Below, piece after piece: positions 30,155 to 41,872 of a DNA stretch of 64,000 bases (its first letter is position 1; each line of letters begins with the position of its first letter). The notes under the pieces are model-generated. The model was not told the DNA's origin and made no database searches. It saw nothing but the letters and a program-made list of their open reading frames with translations. A program made the position numbers and the translations under genes. The stretch comes from Metridium senile (lineage: Eukaryota > Cnidaria > Anthozoa > Actiniaria > Metridiidae): assembly GCA_949775045.1 (NCBI GenBank), contig OX459104.1, forward strand, positions 5,785,306 through 5,849,305, written 5' to 3'.

Positions 30155-33100
30155 ATGGTAAGTTATTTTAAGCTGCAAAGAAAGTTGATTTTATAATCTT
30201 AAAAAGGAAATATAATTCTTGAATATCGAATAAACAATGAAAGAAAAGAACGTTTTTTTGAAGTGATGAATTTATTATGTTATTTTAAAGTTTTATCTAC
30301 TGCAATGTGCAAGTTTAAAACACAAAAGTCAAAAATTTGCACTTTAAGATTTCTCGCGATTTTCAAGTAAAGTCTTTGACTTTTGAAGTACTAGTAGAGT
30401 GAAAAGCTAACGGATTTAATTCCCCGTTTAGCGAACTTACATTTTTGCGAGGAAATCACGGCCGTTGCTGACTATCGCTATGAGTGAATACGCTTCTGAA
30501 AGATCGTCAAAGCAACTGCATTTCTCCACAAAAAGCACTGATACCTTTTACAATTAAGAGAAATCCGAAGTTAAACATTTAATTAAAAAATGGTATGTCT
30601 CTTTTATATGAATTTTGCTCTTTTTGTCTGCCGAACATATAAGACTTGGGAAGGATCATAGGAATTTTGTTTTTTCCTTTTGTCATAACATGGCCACTAT
30701 TAATAATTAATCAGAAACACTATTTGAATTTGTGTTTTGGGATCGAAAAAGGACTTTGTGGTTTGTAGAGTGAAATTTGAGGGTTTCTTAGACTGTTTCG
30801 ATATGCTAGATAAGCCTTCAAACCCACGTTTTTCTAATTCAAACTGGCTCAGTTTAATTTGTCAACAAGGACAAAAAGCGAAGGGCAAAACGCGTTGCGT
30901 TTGTCTTCGTTGTAAACAAATTAGTTTTGTTTTTATTGCATGGTGGTAATTCAATTTCAATTGACTTTGTCTGTACAGCAATTTGGTATCAGAGAGAATT
31001 AAATTAACTCTGAAAGAATGGAGTTATAAGTCGAAGCTGTGCATTATGAAGTAACGAAAACTTACACAAAATACAATGGAATGAAGAACGAAACGTGAAA
31101 AATTGCAGCTATTTTTAATTCAATTACTTTTAAAACATTTTCAATAATATATCAAGCTAACTGTCCAGTCTATCCTCTGGCTATTACAGTTAGCTTCTGA
31201 TATTTCATTACATTAACTCTGAAAAATGGGGTTATATGTCGAAGCTCTGCATTATGAAGTAACGAAAACTTACACAAAATACAATTTAATAATAAACGAA
31301 ACGTGAAAAATTGCAGCTATAACTTCTGTATTAGCTCTGCATTATGAAGTAGCGGAACTTACACAAAATACAATGGAATGAAGAACGAAACTTGAAAAAG
31401 TGCAGTTATTTTTAATTCAACTATTTTTAAAATATTTTCAATAATATATCAAGCTAACTGTCCAGTCTATCCTCTGGCTATTACAGTTAGCTTCTGATAT
31501 TTCATCTGTTTCAATTAATATTGTTAAATATAAATCAGTGTAAAATATATATAGTGAATATATAAAGATGAATTGAGTTGAATTGAATTGAAATTCGGAC
31601 AAACATGAAGTTCAACAAAACAAATTATTATGAAAACATCAAAAGTGAAACTCATCCTCAAAAATTAATATTTCAGTTAATTATTATGTATAGTATGTAT
31701 TACTAAATGGAAAAAGGAAAATATTCGATCCCTGACATCCCTGTAATTTCATTTTCAAAAGGCATAAATATTTTGAATGAGACACTTGCAAACTTACTTA
31801 CTATAACTGTTCTTGTAAATGTAGGTTGAGAAACTCTCACAAGAACAACTGTCAGGTACTGATAATGAAAGTGATGATAGTGATGATAATGATGGTGAAG
31901 ATGATGATGATGGTGCTGCTCCTGATGATTATGGTGATGATGATGATAATGATGGGGAAGATGATAATGATGATCTTGATGATAATAATGATGATGCATT
32001 GTGATGGTGGTGATAATAATGATGATGATGATGATGATGATGAAGATGATGATGATGATTGTTATGAAGATGATGATGATGATGATGATGATAATGATAC
32101 TGCTACTGCTACTGTTGTTGATGATGTTAGTAATGATATGATGATGATAATATCAGTAAAAATATAATCAGTTATAAAAGCTGTCACGCATCTCTCCAAC
32201 CTACAAGAATTACAACTGAAATAACGCACTCTACACATTACCAGGTTGGTTTCGCGCTCACTTCCGAAACGTATAAACCAATCAGAACGTTTCTGTCGCA
32301 TCGCCAACAGTTACAAGATGGCGTCGTTCGAGAGAGTTGTTTCCTGTGTTCACCCTCGATAAATACATCCTTAAAATAACTTTACATTAAAAAGTTCTAT
32401 GCTACTTGGACAATAAAAGTTCACTGCTGCTCTATCAGCAATAAAAAAGAGTAAAAACAAAACGCCAATACCTCAAAGTAACCGAAATTGTTTTTGTCTC
32501 GAGGCGCCATTTTGGAACTATTCGTCTTGATAAACAATCCTTTGCGCACTTTGATAAACAATCCTTTGCGCGCTTCGAAGCGAGATCACCTTGGTAACTG
32601 TCACGCAATCTTTTTCTAGAGTACCGTGACGCGTTCGAGCATTTTGACAAGGATTCTAGTGGAACGATCACGACTCGTGAACTGGGTGCTATCATGAGAT
32701 CCCTGGGTGAAAATCCTACAGAGTTGGAGCTACAGCAGATGATCAACAGTGTTGACTGTGATGGTAAGGACCACAATATCATCTTGTATTATCCAACTAG
32801 TCATAGACGACTGAAATATCGCAGAAGTAGACGGGCAAAAATATCGCAGGAGTAGACGGGTAAAAATATTGCAGGAGTAGACGGGTAAAAATATCGCAGG
32901 AGTAGACGGGTAAAAATATCGCAGGAGTACACGGGTAAAAATATCGCAGGAGTAGACGGGTAAAAATATCGCAGGAGTAGACGGGCAAAAATATCGCAGG
33001 AGTAGACGGGTAAAAATATCGCAGGAGTAGACGGGTAAAAATATCGCAGGAGTAGATGGGTAAAAATATCGCAGGAGTAGACGGGTAAAAATATCGCAGG

Positions 33101-36100
33101 AGTAGACGGGTAAAAATATCGCAGGAGTAGACGGGTAAAAATATCGCAGGAGTACACGGGTAAAAATATTTCAGGAGTAGACGGGTAAAAATATTGCAGG
33201 AGTAGACGGGTAAAAATATCGCAGAAGTAGACGGGCAAAAATATCGCAGGAGTAGACGGGTAAAAATATCGCAGGAGTAGACGGGTAAAAATATCGCAGG
33301 AGTACACGGGTAAAAATATCGCAGGAGTAGACGGGTAAAAATATCGCAGGAGTACACGGGTAAAAATATCGCAGGTGTACACGGGTAAAAATATTTCAGG
33401 AGTAGACGGGTAAAAATATCGCAGGGGTAGATGGGTAAAAATATCGCAGGAGTAGACGGGTAAAAATATCGCAGGAGTAGACGGGTAAAAATATTGCAGG
33501 AGTAGACGGGTAAAAATATTTCAGGAGTAGACGGGTAAAAATATTTCAGGAGTAGACGGGTAAAAATATTGCAGGAGTACACGGGTAAAAATATTGCAGG
33601 AGTACACGGGAAAAATATTTCAGGAGTAGACGGGTAAAAATATCGCAGGAGTAGACGGGTAAAAATATTGCAGGAGTAGACGGGTAAAAATATTGCAGGA
33701 GTAGACGGGTAAAAATTTCGCAGAAGTAGACGGGCAAAAATATCGCAGGAGTAGACGGGTAAAAATATCGCAGGAGTAGACGGGTAAAAATATCGCAGGA
33801 GTACACGGGTAAAAATATCGCAGGAGTACACGGGTAAAAATATCGCAGGAGTACACGGGTAAAAATATTTCAGGAGTAGACGGGTAAAAATATCGCAGGG
33901 GTAGATGGGTAAAAATATCGCAGGAGTAGACGGGTAAAAATATCGCAGGAGTAGACGGGTAAAAATATTGCAGGAGTAGACGGGTAAAAATATTGCAGGA
34001 GTAGACGGGTAAAAATATTTCAGGAGTAGACGGGTAAAAATATTTCAGGAGTAGACGGGTAAAAATATTGCAGGAGTACACGGGAAAAATATTTCAGGAG
34101 TAGACGGGTAAAAATATCGCAGGAGTAGACGGGTAAAAATATTGCAGGAGTAGACGGGTAAAAATATTGCAGGAGTAGACGGGTAAAAATATTTCAGGAG
34201 TAGACGGGTAAAAATATTTCAGGAGTAGACGGGTAAAAATATTGCAGGAGTACACGGGAAAAATATTTCAGGAGTAGACGGGTAAAAATATCGCAGGAGT
34301 AGACGGGTAAAAATATCGCAGGAGTAGACGGGTAAAAATATTGCAGGAGTAGACGGGTAAAAATATTTCAGGAGTAGACGGGTAAAAATATTTCAGGAGT
34401 AGACGGGTAAAAATATTGCAGGAGTACACGGGTAAAAATATTGCAGGAGTACACGGGAAAAATATTTCAGGAGTAGACGGGTAAAAATATCGCAGGAGTA
34501 GACGGGTAAAAATATTGCAGGAGTAGACGGGTAAAAATATTGCAGGAGTAGACGGGTAAAAATATCGCAGAAGTAGACGGGCAAAAATATCGCAGGAGTA
34601 GACGGGTAAAAATATCGCAGGAGTAGACGGGTAAAAATATCGCAGGAGTACACGGGTAAAAATATCGCAGGAGTACACGGGTAAAAATATCGCAGGAGTA
34701 CACGGGTAAAAATATTTCAGGAGTAGACGGGTAAAAATATCGCAGGGGTAGATGGGTAAAAATATCGCAGGAGTAGACGGGTAAAAATATCGCAGGAGTA
34801 GACGGGTAAAAATATTGCAGGAGTAGACGGGTAAAAATATTGCAGGAGTAGACGGGTAAAAATATTTCAGGAGTAGACGGGTAAAAATATTTCAGGAGTA
34901 GACGGGTAAAAATATTGCAGGAGTACACGGGAAAAATATTTCAGGAGTAGACGGGTAAAAATATCGCAGGAGTAGACGGGTAAAAATATTGCAGGAGTAG
35001 ACGGGTAAAAATATTGCAGGAGTAGACGGGTAAAAATATTTCAGGAGTAGACGGGTAAAAATATTTCAGGAGTAGACGGGTAAAAATATTGCAGGAGTAC
35101 ACGGGAAAAATATTTCAGGAGTAGACGGGTAAAAATATCGCAGGAGTAGACGGGTAAAAATATTGCAGGAGTACACGGGTAAAAATATTGCAGGAGTACA
35201 CGGGAAAAATATTTCAGGAGTAGACGGGTAAAAATATCGCAGGAGTAGACGGGTAAAAATATTGCAGGAGTAGACGGGTAAAAATATTGCAGGAGTAGAC
35301 GGGTAAAAATATCGCAGAAGTAGACGGGCAAAAATATCGCAGGAGTAGACGGGTAAAAATATCGCAGGAGTAGACGGGTAAAAATATCGCAGGAGTACAC
35401 GGGTAAAAATATCGCAGGAGTACACGGGTAAAAATATCGCAGGAGTACACGGGTAAAAATATTTCAGGAGTAGACGGGTAAAAATATCGCAGGGGTAGAT
35501 GGGTAAAAATATCGCAGGAGTAGACGGGTAAAAATATCGCAGGAGTAGACGGGTAAAAATATTGCAGGAGTAGACGGGTAAAAATATTGCAGGAGTAGAC
35601 GGGTAAAAATATTTCAGGAGTAGACGGGTAAAAATATTTCAGGAGTAGACGGGTAAAAATATTGCAGGAGTACACGGGAAAAATATTTCAGGAGTAGACG
35701 GGTAAAAATATCGCAGGAGTAGACGGGTAAAAATATTGCAGGAGTAGACGGGTAAAAATATTGCAGGAGTAGACGGGTAAAAATATTTCAGGAGTAGACG
35801 GGTAAAAATATTGCAGGAGTACACGGGTAAAAATATTGCAGGAGTACACGGGAAAAATATTTCAGGAGTAGACGGGTAAAAATATCGCAGGAGTAGACGG
35901 GTAAAAATATTGCAGGAGTAGACGGGTAAAAATATTGCAGGAGTAGACGGGTAAAAATATTGCAGGAGTAGGGGGTAGCGCGGAGTCTCAACTGCTCCCA
36001 ATATCTTAATAACAATAGGCATGAGTGGAGAGCCTTGTGTAATAATATACTATATGTCCACTGATCACTGATTTCAAAATGCTGTCTTCATGACAACCAA

Positions 36101-37410
36101 ACCCATAATGTGTATCAATTCCTACAATCAATTAGGCAATGGGCTCATGGACTTCGAAGAGTTCACTAGACTAATGGTAACACAAAATCAATTTATGATG
36201 GATGACAAGGACCTGATCGAGGCTTTTCGAATGTTTGATCGCGATGGTCGTGGTTATGTCATGTCATCTGAGATACGAACAGTGCTTCGACACCTGGAAG
36301 ACAACATTCCAGAACATGAAATAAATGAAATGTTACAAGATCATAAACAAAGCTGGAATAGAAAGATAAACTATGATGGTAATGATGGCGATGATGATGA
36401 TGATGGTGATAGTAATGATCTCGATGATGATGATGATGGTAATGATGGCGATGATGATGATGATGCATGGTGATGATGATGGTGATAATGATGGTGATGA
36501 TGATGGTGATAACTGTGATACGATGGTGATACGACAATGATGCTAATGGTAATGATGGCGATGATGATGATGATGATGCATGGTGATGATGATGGTGATA
36601 ATGATGATGACGATGACGGTGATACGGTGGTGATAGTAATGATGATGATGGTGGTAATGACGATGACGGTGATACGGTGGTGATAGTAATGATGATGATG
36701 ATGGTAATGACGATGACGGTGATACGGTGGTGATAGTAATGATGATGACGATGGTAATGACGATGACGGTGATACGGTGATGATAACAATAATTAATTTT
36801 GATTGTGATAGTTTTTTCGATGATTATAATAACAAACAGGTTCCCATTTAAATCTGTACTTATGCAAATTGTGTTGATGTGTGCTAAACACACAGATCAA
36901 ACAATTAGAGTATATTATTTCTAAAGTGAACTTCTCTGATTGGTTGATCTGTGTGTTTAGCACACATCAACAAAATTTGCACAAGTACAAATTTAAATGG
37001 GAAAGTACAGATTTAAATGGGAACCTGTTAACAGTGGTTTTAATGATAATGATTATGATAATGATGATTGTGATGGTAGACATTTTTAAGTCAATGATTT
37101 TGATCAGATGATGATAGTGATGATGATGATAGTGACGATGATGATTATGATAGTGACGATGATAATGATGATAGTGACGATGATGATGATAGGGATCAGT
37201 GATTATGCTGGTGATGATCGATGATAATGAGAATGATGATGACGACGGTAATGATGATAGATATAATGCTGGTTGTGGTGATAATAATCACAATAATAAT
37301 CATCTCCATATTTCACAGAGTTCAAGAAGATGGCTCAGATCGAAGCAGGAAACACGTTAGGAATGGAACGAGACTCTATCTCGGCCCAGGGTGGACACGG
37401 CCATAGATGA
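30155..37410 (+). CDS. calmodulin-like EF-hand protein
   Basis: Exons: 30155-30157 (ATG alone, donor GTAAGT), 31825-31855, 32620-32763, 36136-36378, 37319-37410 (TGA); about 170 residues, all phases compatible. An intron straight after ATG is a known feature of calmodulin genes. The protein starts [23 protein letters not shown], in step with calmodulin's helix A. EF1 ([12 protein letters not shown]), EF2 ([12 protein letters not shown], split by an intron after DG) and EF3 ([12 protein letters not shown]) are canonical Ca2+ loops. EF4 ([15 protein letters not shown]) is degenerate and probably does not bind Ca2+. The tail after KKMAQ is about 20 residues longer than calmodulin's. A second ATG-donor (30590-30592, GTATGT) could be an alternative first exon. 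It could be a centrin-like or troponin-C-like paralogue; it is not calmodulin itself. Confidence 0.8.
31858..32125. repeat. GAT-rich microsatellite in intron 2
   Basis: GATGAT and GATAAT triplets follow directly after exon 2 of the calmodulin-like gene. Confidence 0.9.
32812..35972. repeat. 25-bp minisatellite, ~126 units
   Basis: Each unit is AAAAATATCGCAGG then AGTAGACGGGT, with variants TATTGC, TATTTC, TACACGGG, GTAGATGGG and a 24-bp form lacking the T before AAAAA. Variant order repeats in blocks offset 847 bp (33620 to 34467) and 747 bp (34467 to 35214). It fills most of intron 3 of the calmodulin-like gene. Because 25 is not a multiple of three, all minus-strand frames stay open only through the repeat's own composition. 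Confidence 0.97.
36379..36780. repeat. GAT microsatellite with 50-bp higher-order unit
   Basis: After exon 4, GAT triplets give way to four copies spaced 50 bp of CGATGACGGTGATACGGTGG (36611, 36661, 36711, 36761). Confidence 0.85.
36835..37029. repeat. foldback MITE
   Basis: AACAGGTTCCCATTTAAATC pairs with GATTTAAATGGGAACCTGTT. The inner arm GTTGATGTGTGCTAAACACA also has its complement. Intronic. Confidence 0.85.
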
Positions 37411-37672
37411 GGAAGACTGGAACAACTGAATACATATGCATGCAGAATCGAACAGAATCGAACCTTTATCACGGGCCGCCATATTGATTGAAACAGTACT
37501 TTTGAATCCCTTGGGTTCCCTAGCTTTCATGCGTTTCAGAACAAAGGCTTTCTCTCTCATGGGAATAAACATGGCCGCATTGTGATAAAAACCCATTCGT
37601 TGCAAAAAGGAATTTGAGTTTTTCAGTTTACTTGGCTTTGCCCATGATTGATTGGTTGTAGTTGTGGTTATT

Positions 37673-37956
37673 GTATACATCCATTTCAAAAATCATTGTC
37701 GCAAACAAAGCCACAGTCCACACTCTGAAACCTGCAAAGGATGTCGGTATTTCTTCTCTTGTTATCGATTTATTCATAGCCTATTTTGGTTGTACGTGCT
37801 TGTGTTATATGAGCATAACAAGTCGTTGTTGTGGTAGATATAAATAGAAATATTTCTTTAAAAAACGTGCAACAAATCACAAATTAAGTCCATATATAAC
37901 CGACATCCTTTGCAGGCTTTAGAGTGTGACAACGATTATTGAAATAGGTGTATATA
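37673..37956. mobile_element. MITE, ACACCTATTTC family, copy 5
   Basis: The left arm is slightly diverged (ATCCATTTCAAAAATCATTG). The right arm ATTATTGAAATAGGTGTA is intact, with a small deletion in the right subterminal arm. It lies in the 3' flank of the calmodulin-like gene. Confidence 0.8.
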
Positions 37957-38263
37957 CGTACAGTCAATGTCATTAATATTGTCCACCAAAACTGACATTA
38001 ACACTATAAGAAATGTCACATGACATCACATAATGTGCATTTTATAAATGTAATATAACTTTGATGAAATGAAAACAAAACTAATAAATTGAAAACAAAA
38101 TAAATATCTCATCAAAGAAATATTCCGTGAATAATGCCTTGTTTCAAAATGTTTAACTTTGTTATTTGTTGTTTAAATTCGAATTCGAATGTTGTTCAGT
38201 GTTTATATTTTAGAAATCTTATATTACATCCTTATATTCTATTACATTTATAATATACTTAGG

Positions 38264-38520
38264 AGCATGGATGGCATAGTTGGCTAGTGCGCGGCGTTCG
38301 GTGCTAGAGGTCCCGAGTTCAATTCCCAGTGCATGACATGACATCCTTGTTTCGACTTCTCTTCTTTCCGTGTAGATTTAAGTAGCTTTAAATACCCGCA
38401 AAACGGAGCACTGATGGAGAGAGGGAAGTAAAATGAGCGCACCGCCGGCTCTGTGGAAGATTAGCTTCGGCTGAAGGGACTTCCGACGTAAAATACTATT
38501 CTTTACTTTAGTTTACTTTA
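38264..38520 (+). mobile_element. tRNA-derived SINE
   Basis: The head resembles a tRNA: an A-box-like TGGCATAGTTGGCTAGTGCG, then a B-box-like GGTCCCGAGTTCAATTCCC, spaced as in a tRNA gene. The body includes AAACGGAGCACTGATGGAGA, and the tail is TTTACTTTAGTTTACTTTAC. The anticodon stem is not intact enough to call a functional tRNA. Confidence 0.6.
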
Positions 38521-38731
38521 CTTCCATTCAAAGATTATCTTACTACAAAATGTAGTATGCACATATATATGTATAAGGCCTATTAATTTTGGGCTATCGT
38601 ATTTCGGTTTCATCAATGCCACTCTACATATTTTACACTACCCATCATTTGGGTTTAAGCAGTTTAAAACTTCTTTTTGTTCTATCAGCCAATGATTGCC
38701 AAACGTGAAAGCGGGATCATATCTTGTTAAC

Positions 38732-38938
38732 GGCCCCGGGCAAACAGTTTCAACATTTGCATCAACATCCGTTCGATTTTGTTGAATGGCAATGTTTAAA
38801 CGCTTTTAAACTCTTTCAACATTAATTCAACATCGATTACTAAATAAGCATATTTTAACAATGTTGAAAGAGTTTAAAAGCGTTGAACAAAATTGAACGG
38901 ATGTTGAAGTAAAAATGTTGAAACCATTTGCCCGGGCC
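38732..38938. mobile_element. TTAA-flanked foldback MITE
   Basis: The left end CGGCCCCGGGCAAACAGTTT and the right end AAACCATTTGCCCGGGCC are inverted copies, flanked by TTAA at 38728 and 38939. Inner arms include AACGCTTTTAAACTCTTTCA. Confidence 0.8.
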
Positions 38939-38961
38939 TTAAAAGAGAATATGAAATTTTA

Positions 38962-39297
38962 ACAAACAAACAAACAAACAAACAAACAAACAAACAAACA
39001 AACAAACAAACAAACAAACAAACAAACAAACAAACAAACAAACAAACAAACAAACAAACAAACAAACAAACAAACAAACAAACAAACAAACAAACAAACA
39101 AACAAACAAACAAACAAACAAACAAACAAACAAACAAACAAACAAACAAACAAACAAACAAACAAACAAACAAACAAACAAACAAACAAACAAACAAACA
39201 AACAAACAAACAAACAAACAAACAAACAAACAAACAAACAAACAAACAAACAAACAAACAAACAAACAAACAAACAAACAAACAAACAAACAAACAA
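38962..39297. repeat. pure AAAC microsatellite
   Basis: About 84 uninterrupted AAAC units, 336 bp. Confidence 0.97.
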
Positions 39298-39309
39298 ATG
39301 AACAAACAA

Positions 39310-40580
39310 ACAAGAAATAGCAGAACAAAACAGATGCATAATAAATATATAGAGCTTAATACATGTTAAGACCTTGATATCGTTTTTTATAAACAGAGCT
39401 AATAGAACCATTTGTTTTCTTTTACCAAGAATAAATTCTTTCAAACGACAATCCAATCCAATGTCACTTTTTTTCTTAAGAAAGCTTTCAGTAAACAACG
39501 TTGTGCTGTCTTGTTTTTCTCGAGTTATTTTGGTTTTCGTTTTTCTCAAAAAAGGCAATATTTTTCTCAGAAAAAAAGAGAACAAACCTAAGTTTTGAAT
39601 CGTCCATTTTCATTCATTTCAAAGATACATAGAGGATGCATGGGCGTGCGGAGATACGGATTTTATCTTCGAGTGTTCAATTGATATCTCACGAGTGAGC
39701 GCAGTAGTTTCGTTTTTACCAAAAACATTTCCTGCACAAGGCTGCTGCCGAAAAAAATTTATTGCACCAACTAGATCTTCCAACCCTCCCCCCCTCAAAT
39801 ATCTAATGGTCCGTCCCTTAGTTCAATGGTCACCAAGTATTTTTTGAATTCCCGCGTAAAAAGTAGGGAGTGTTTCTAGTCATCTATTCTTACGTATAGT
39901 CTTTTATAACTCAGCGTCATTTTATATGAACAACAACAACAATAACAATAACAATAGTAGGATATAGTTCATGCAATATAATTATATAAACATATTATAT
40001 AAACCTATTTCTAAACAGTATTTCAAGCAAAATATAGATCATTACAAGAAATAAATTGATATACAACGATATAAATTGATATAAATCGTCTTCATTAATA
40101 TATATACATTACTTGGGCAAAACTATAATTTACGAGAGATTACTCACAATGCAAACCATCACACTGAATGTAGTTGTATTATTGATATCCTCATGCAGTC
40201 CGTCTGGAAGTGACGATGTAGTTTCATGTTGGCGTCTAGGGAATTATCAAAGTCCTCCATTTAACTCTATTGTTAGCCATTGTTGATATAAATTGATATA
40301 AATCGTCTTCACTAATATATACATTACATGCGTAACACTGTAATTTACAAGAGATTAGTATCAGTTGAAACCCTTAATGTAGTTGTATTATTGATGTAAA
40401 ATGTTTTTCTTCATTCACATACTATTTAAACATTACATACGTGTTTTTTAACTGTTTGACTCTATTGCCTATTTTGTCCTCATGTGATGAAGTCCATTAA
40501 AAACAATTTTATTTACAAAAGATATTGTATTCCATACTATACGGTAATACATATATCAAGAAATGTCAAAAACATTAATT
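39310..40580. other. AT-rich intergenic region
   Basis: No gene supported. It contains another right end of the CCCCCC..AATGGTCCGTCCCTTA family (about 39785-39825) and a diverged duplication around TTGATATAAATCGTCTTCA (40075 and 40290). Confidence 0.5.
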
Positions 40581-40585
40581 TTATT

Positions 40586-40748
40586 TATTTATTCATTCAT
40601 TCATTCATTCATTCATTCATTCATTCATTCATTCATTCATTCATTCATTCATTCATTCATTCATTCATTCATTCATTCATTCATTCATTCATTCATTCAT
40701 TCATTCATTCATTCATTCATTCATTCATTCATTCATTCATTCATTCAT

Positions 40749-40799
<51 letters not shown>

Positions 40800-40801
40800 T
40801 T
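40586..40801. repeat. TTCA then TTTA microsatellite
   Basis: About 160 bp of TTCA units switches abruptly to TTTA units near 40750. Confidence 0.95.
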
Positions 40802-41654
40802 TTGATATCTTTTCAACACGAGAAGATAAAATTAATATCTCCAAGCGCTCATGTAATGTTCTGTTTATTATATAACAGATTCAAGCAAATCAAAAAAATA
40901 TTTTACTACCAAACAATGGTTTCGTTGCAATACTGAAAGTTGATTGGTTGAGAGTGATATCACACATGTGTGATATCAATAATATCTTCATGACTAGGAT
41001 AGGCTTTTTATCTAGTTGATATCACTCGGTATACCACTTTATGTTATATAATAAATATTTATATTTCATGCTGATAAAGCCATCAACCACAGCGAAGTCT
41101 TTGAAACTAGCACATATCATGCAACGACCAACGAGATATGATGAAATAATACCCATCTTTAAGAGCTCACATGATGTGCTATGTCTACTGAACATTTTAC
41201 GAGCTTTGGTTAAAGGGGATTTGTCTTCAAAGGGAAAGTGTGCCAGTTTCAGTCAAAACGAATCGAAGTAGGCTTTTGAAATTAGCACCCGAAGAATCCT
41301 TAATGAGTTTCAGTCAAAAATATTGTACACTTTTACACCGAATTGAAGAATCGTTGTCGTTTGAAGTCATAGAAAATACAATACCTCTAGGATCTATGGG
41401 TAAGTGGTGAAATTAGGTTTATTAGAGAAAACACATGGAATTGTATCCAAACAAATGTGATTTTAAACTCTCCAAATATTCAGGAAATACACTTCCAATA
41501 TACGATATTATTTGACTAATTTAATGCTTTCCCAGGTATCCTTGCGGTCTTATCTTCTATTTTCTATAATCTAGAACCTGCAACCGATTCTTCAATTGAT
41601 TGTCTACACTAAACTTTCGTCACATTTGTTATCAATATAGTAGAATATTGCAAT
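40802..41654. other. intergenic region downstream of the RNase L-like gene
   Basis: No supported gene. A short palindrome-rich stretch (GATATCACACATGTGTGATATC, 40958-40979) and one 76-codon open frame at 41041-41271 are present; the latter has no recognisable domain or splice context. Confidence 0.4.
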
Positions 41655-41798
41655 AGAGGGATTTCATGTCAGCCATGTTTGAGGTCAAAACAATGGAGCT
41701 TTTCTCTTTTCTTACTTTTTCTCTTAGGAACTGAATTTTTTTTTCAAAAACGTTCTTTTGTCCTTGCCCTCTAACATGGCTACCATGAAATCCCTCAA
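41655..41798. repeat. foldback MITE
   Basis: GAGGGATTTCATG at left pairs with CATGAAATCCCTC at right; AGCCATGTT pairs with AACATGGCT. Confidence 0.65.
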
Positions 41799-41872
41799 TC
41801 ATGCATCAATTATCAATTTATAGAATATTGAGATTATACATCGGTTAACTTGGCTTATAAGAAGTTTTCATA

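Noticed and set aside
32797..36022. Series of minus-strand frames with repeated [16 protein letters not shown]
   Set aside because: The 25-bp minisatellite reads open in all minus frames; no independent start, splice or domain evidence, and the sense gene runs across it as intron.
38264..38340. Functional tRNA gene
   Set aside because: A- and B-box-like motifs are present, but the cloverleaf stems are not intact and SINE body and tail sequence follow.
38874..39585. Cys-Leu-Phe-Val repeat proteins
   Set aside because: Translation of the AAAC microsatellite.
41041..41271. 76-codon ORF downstream of the RNase L-like gene
   Set aside because: No domain, no splice context and no repeat of the frame elsewhere; compatible with chance in AT-rich DNA.
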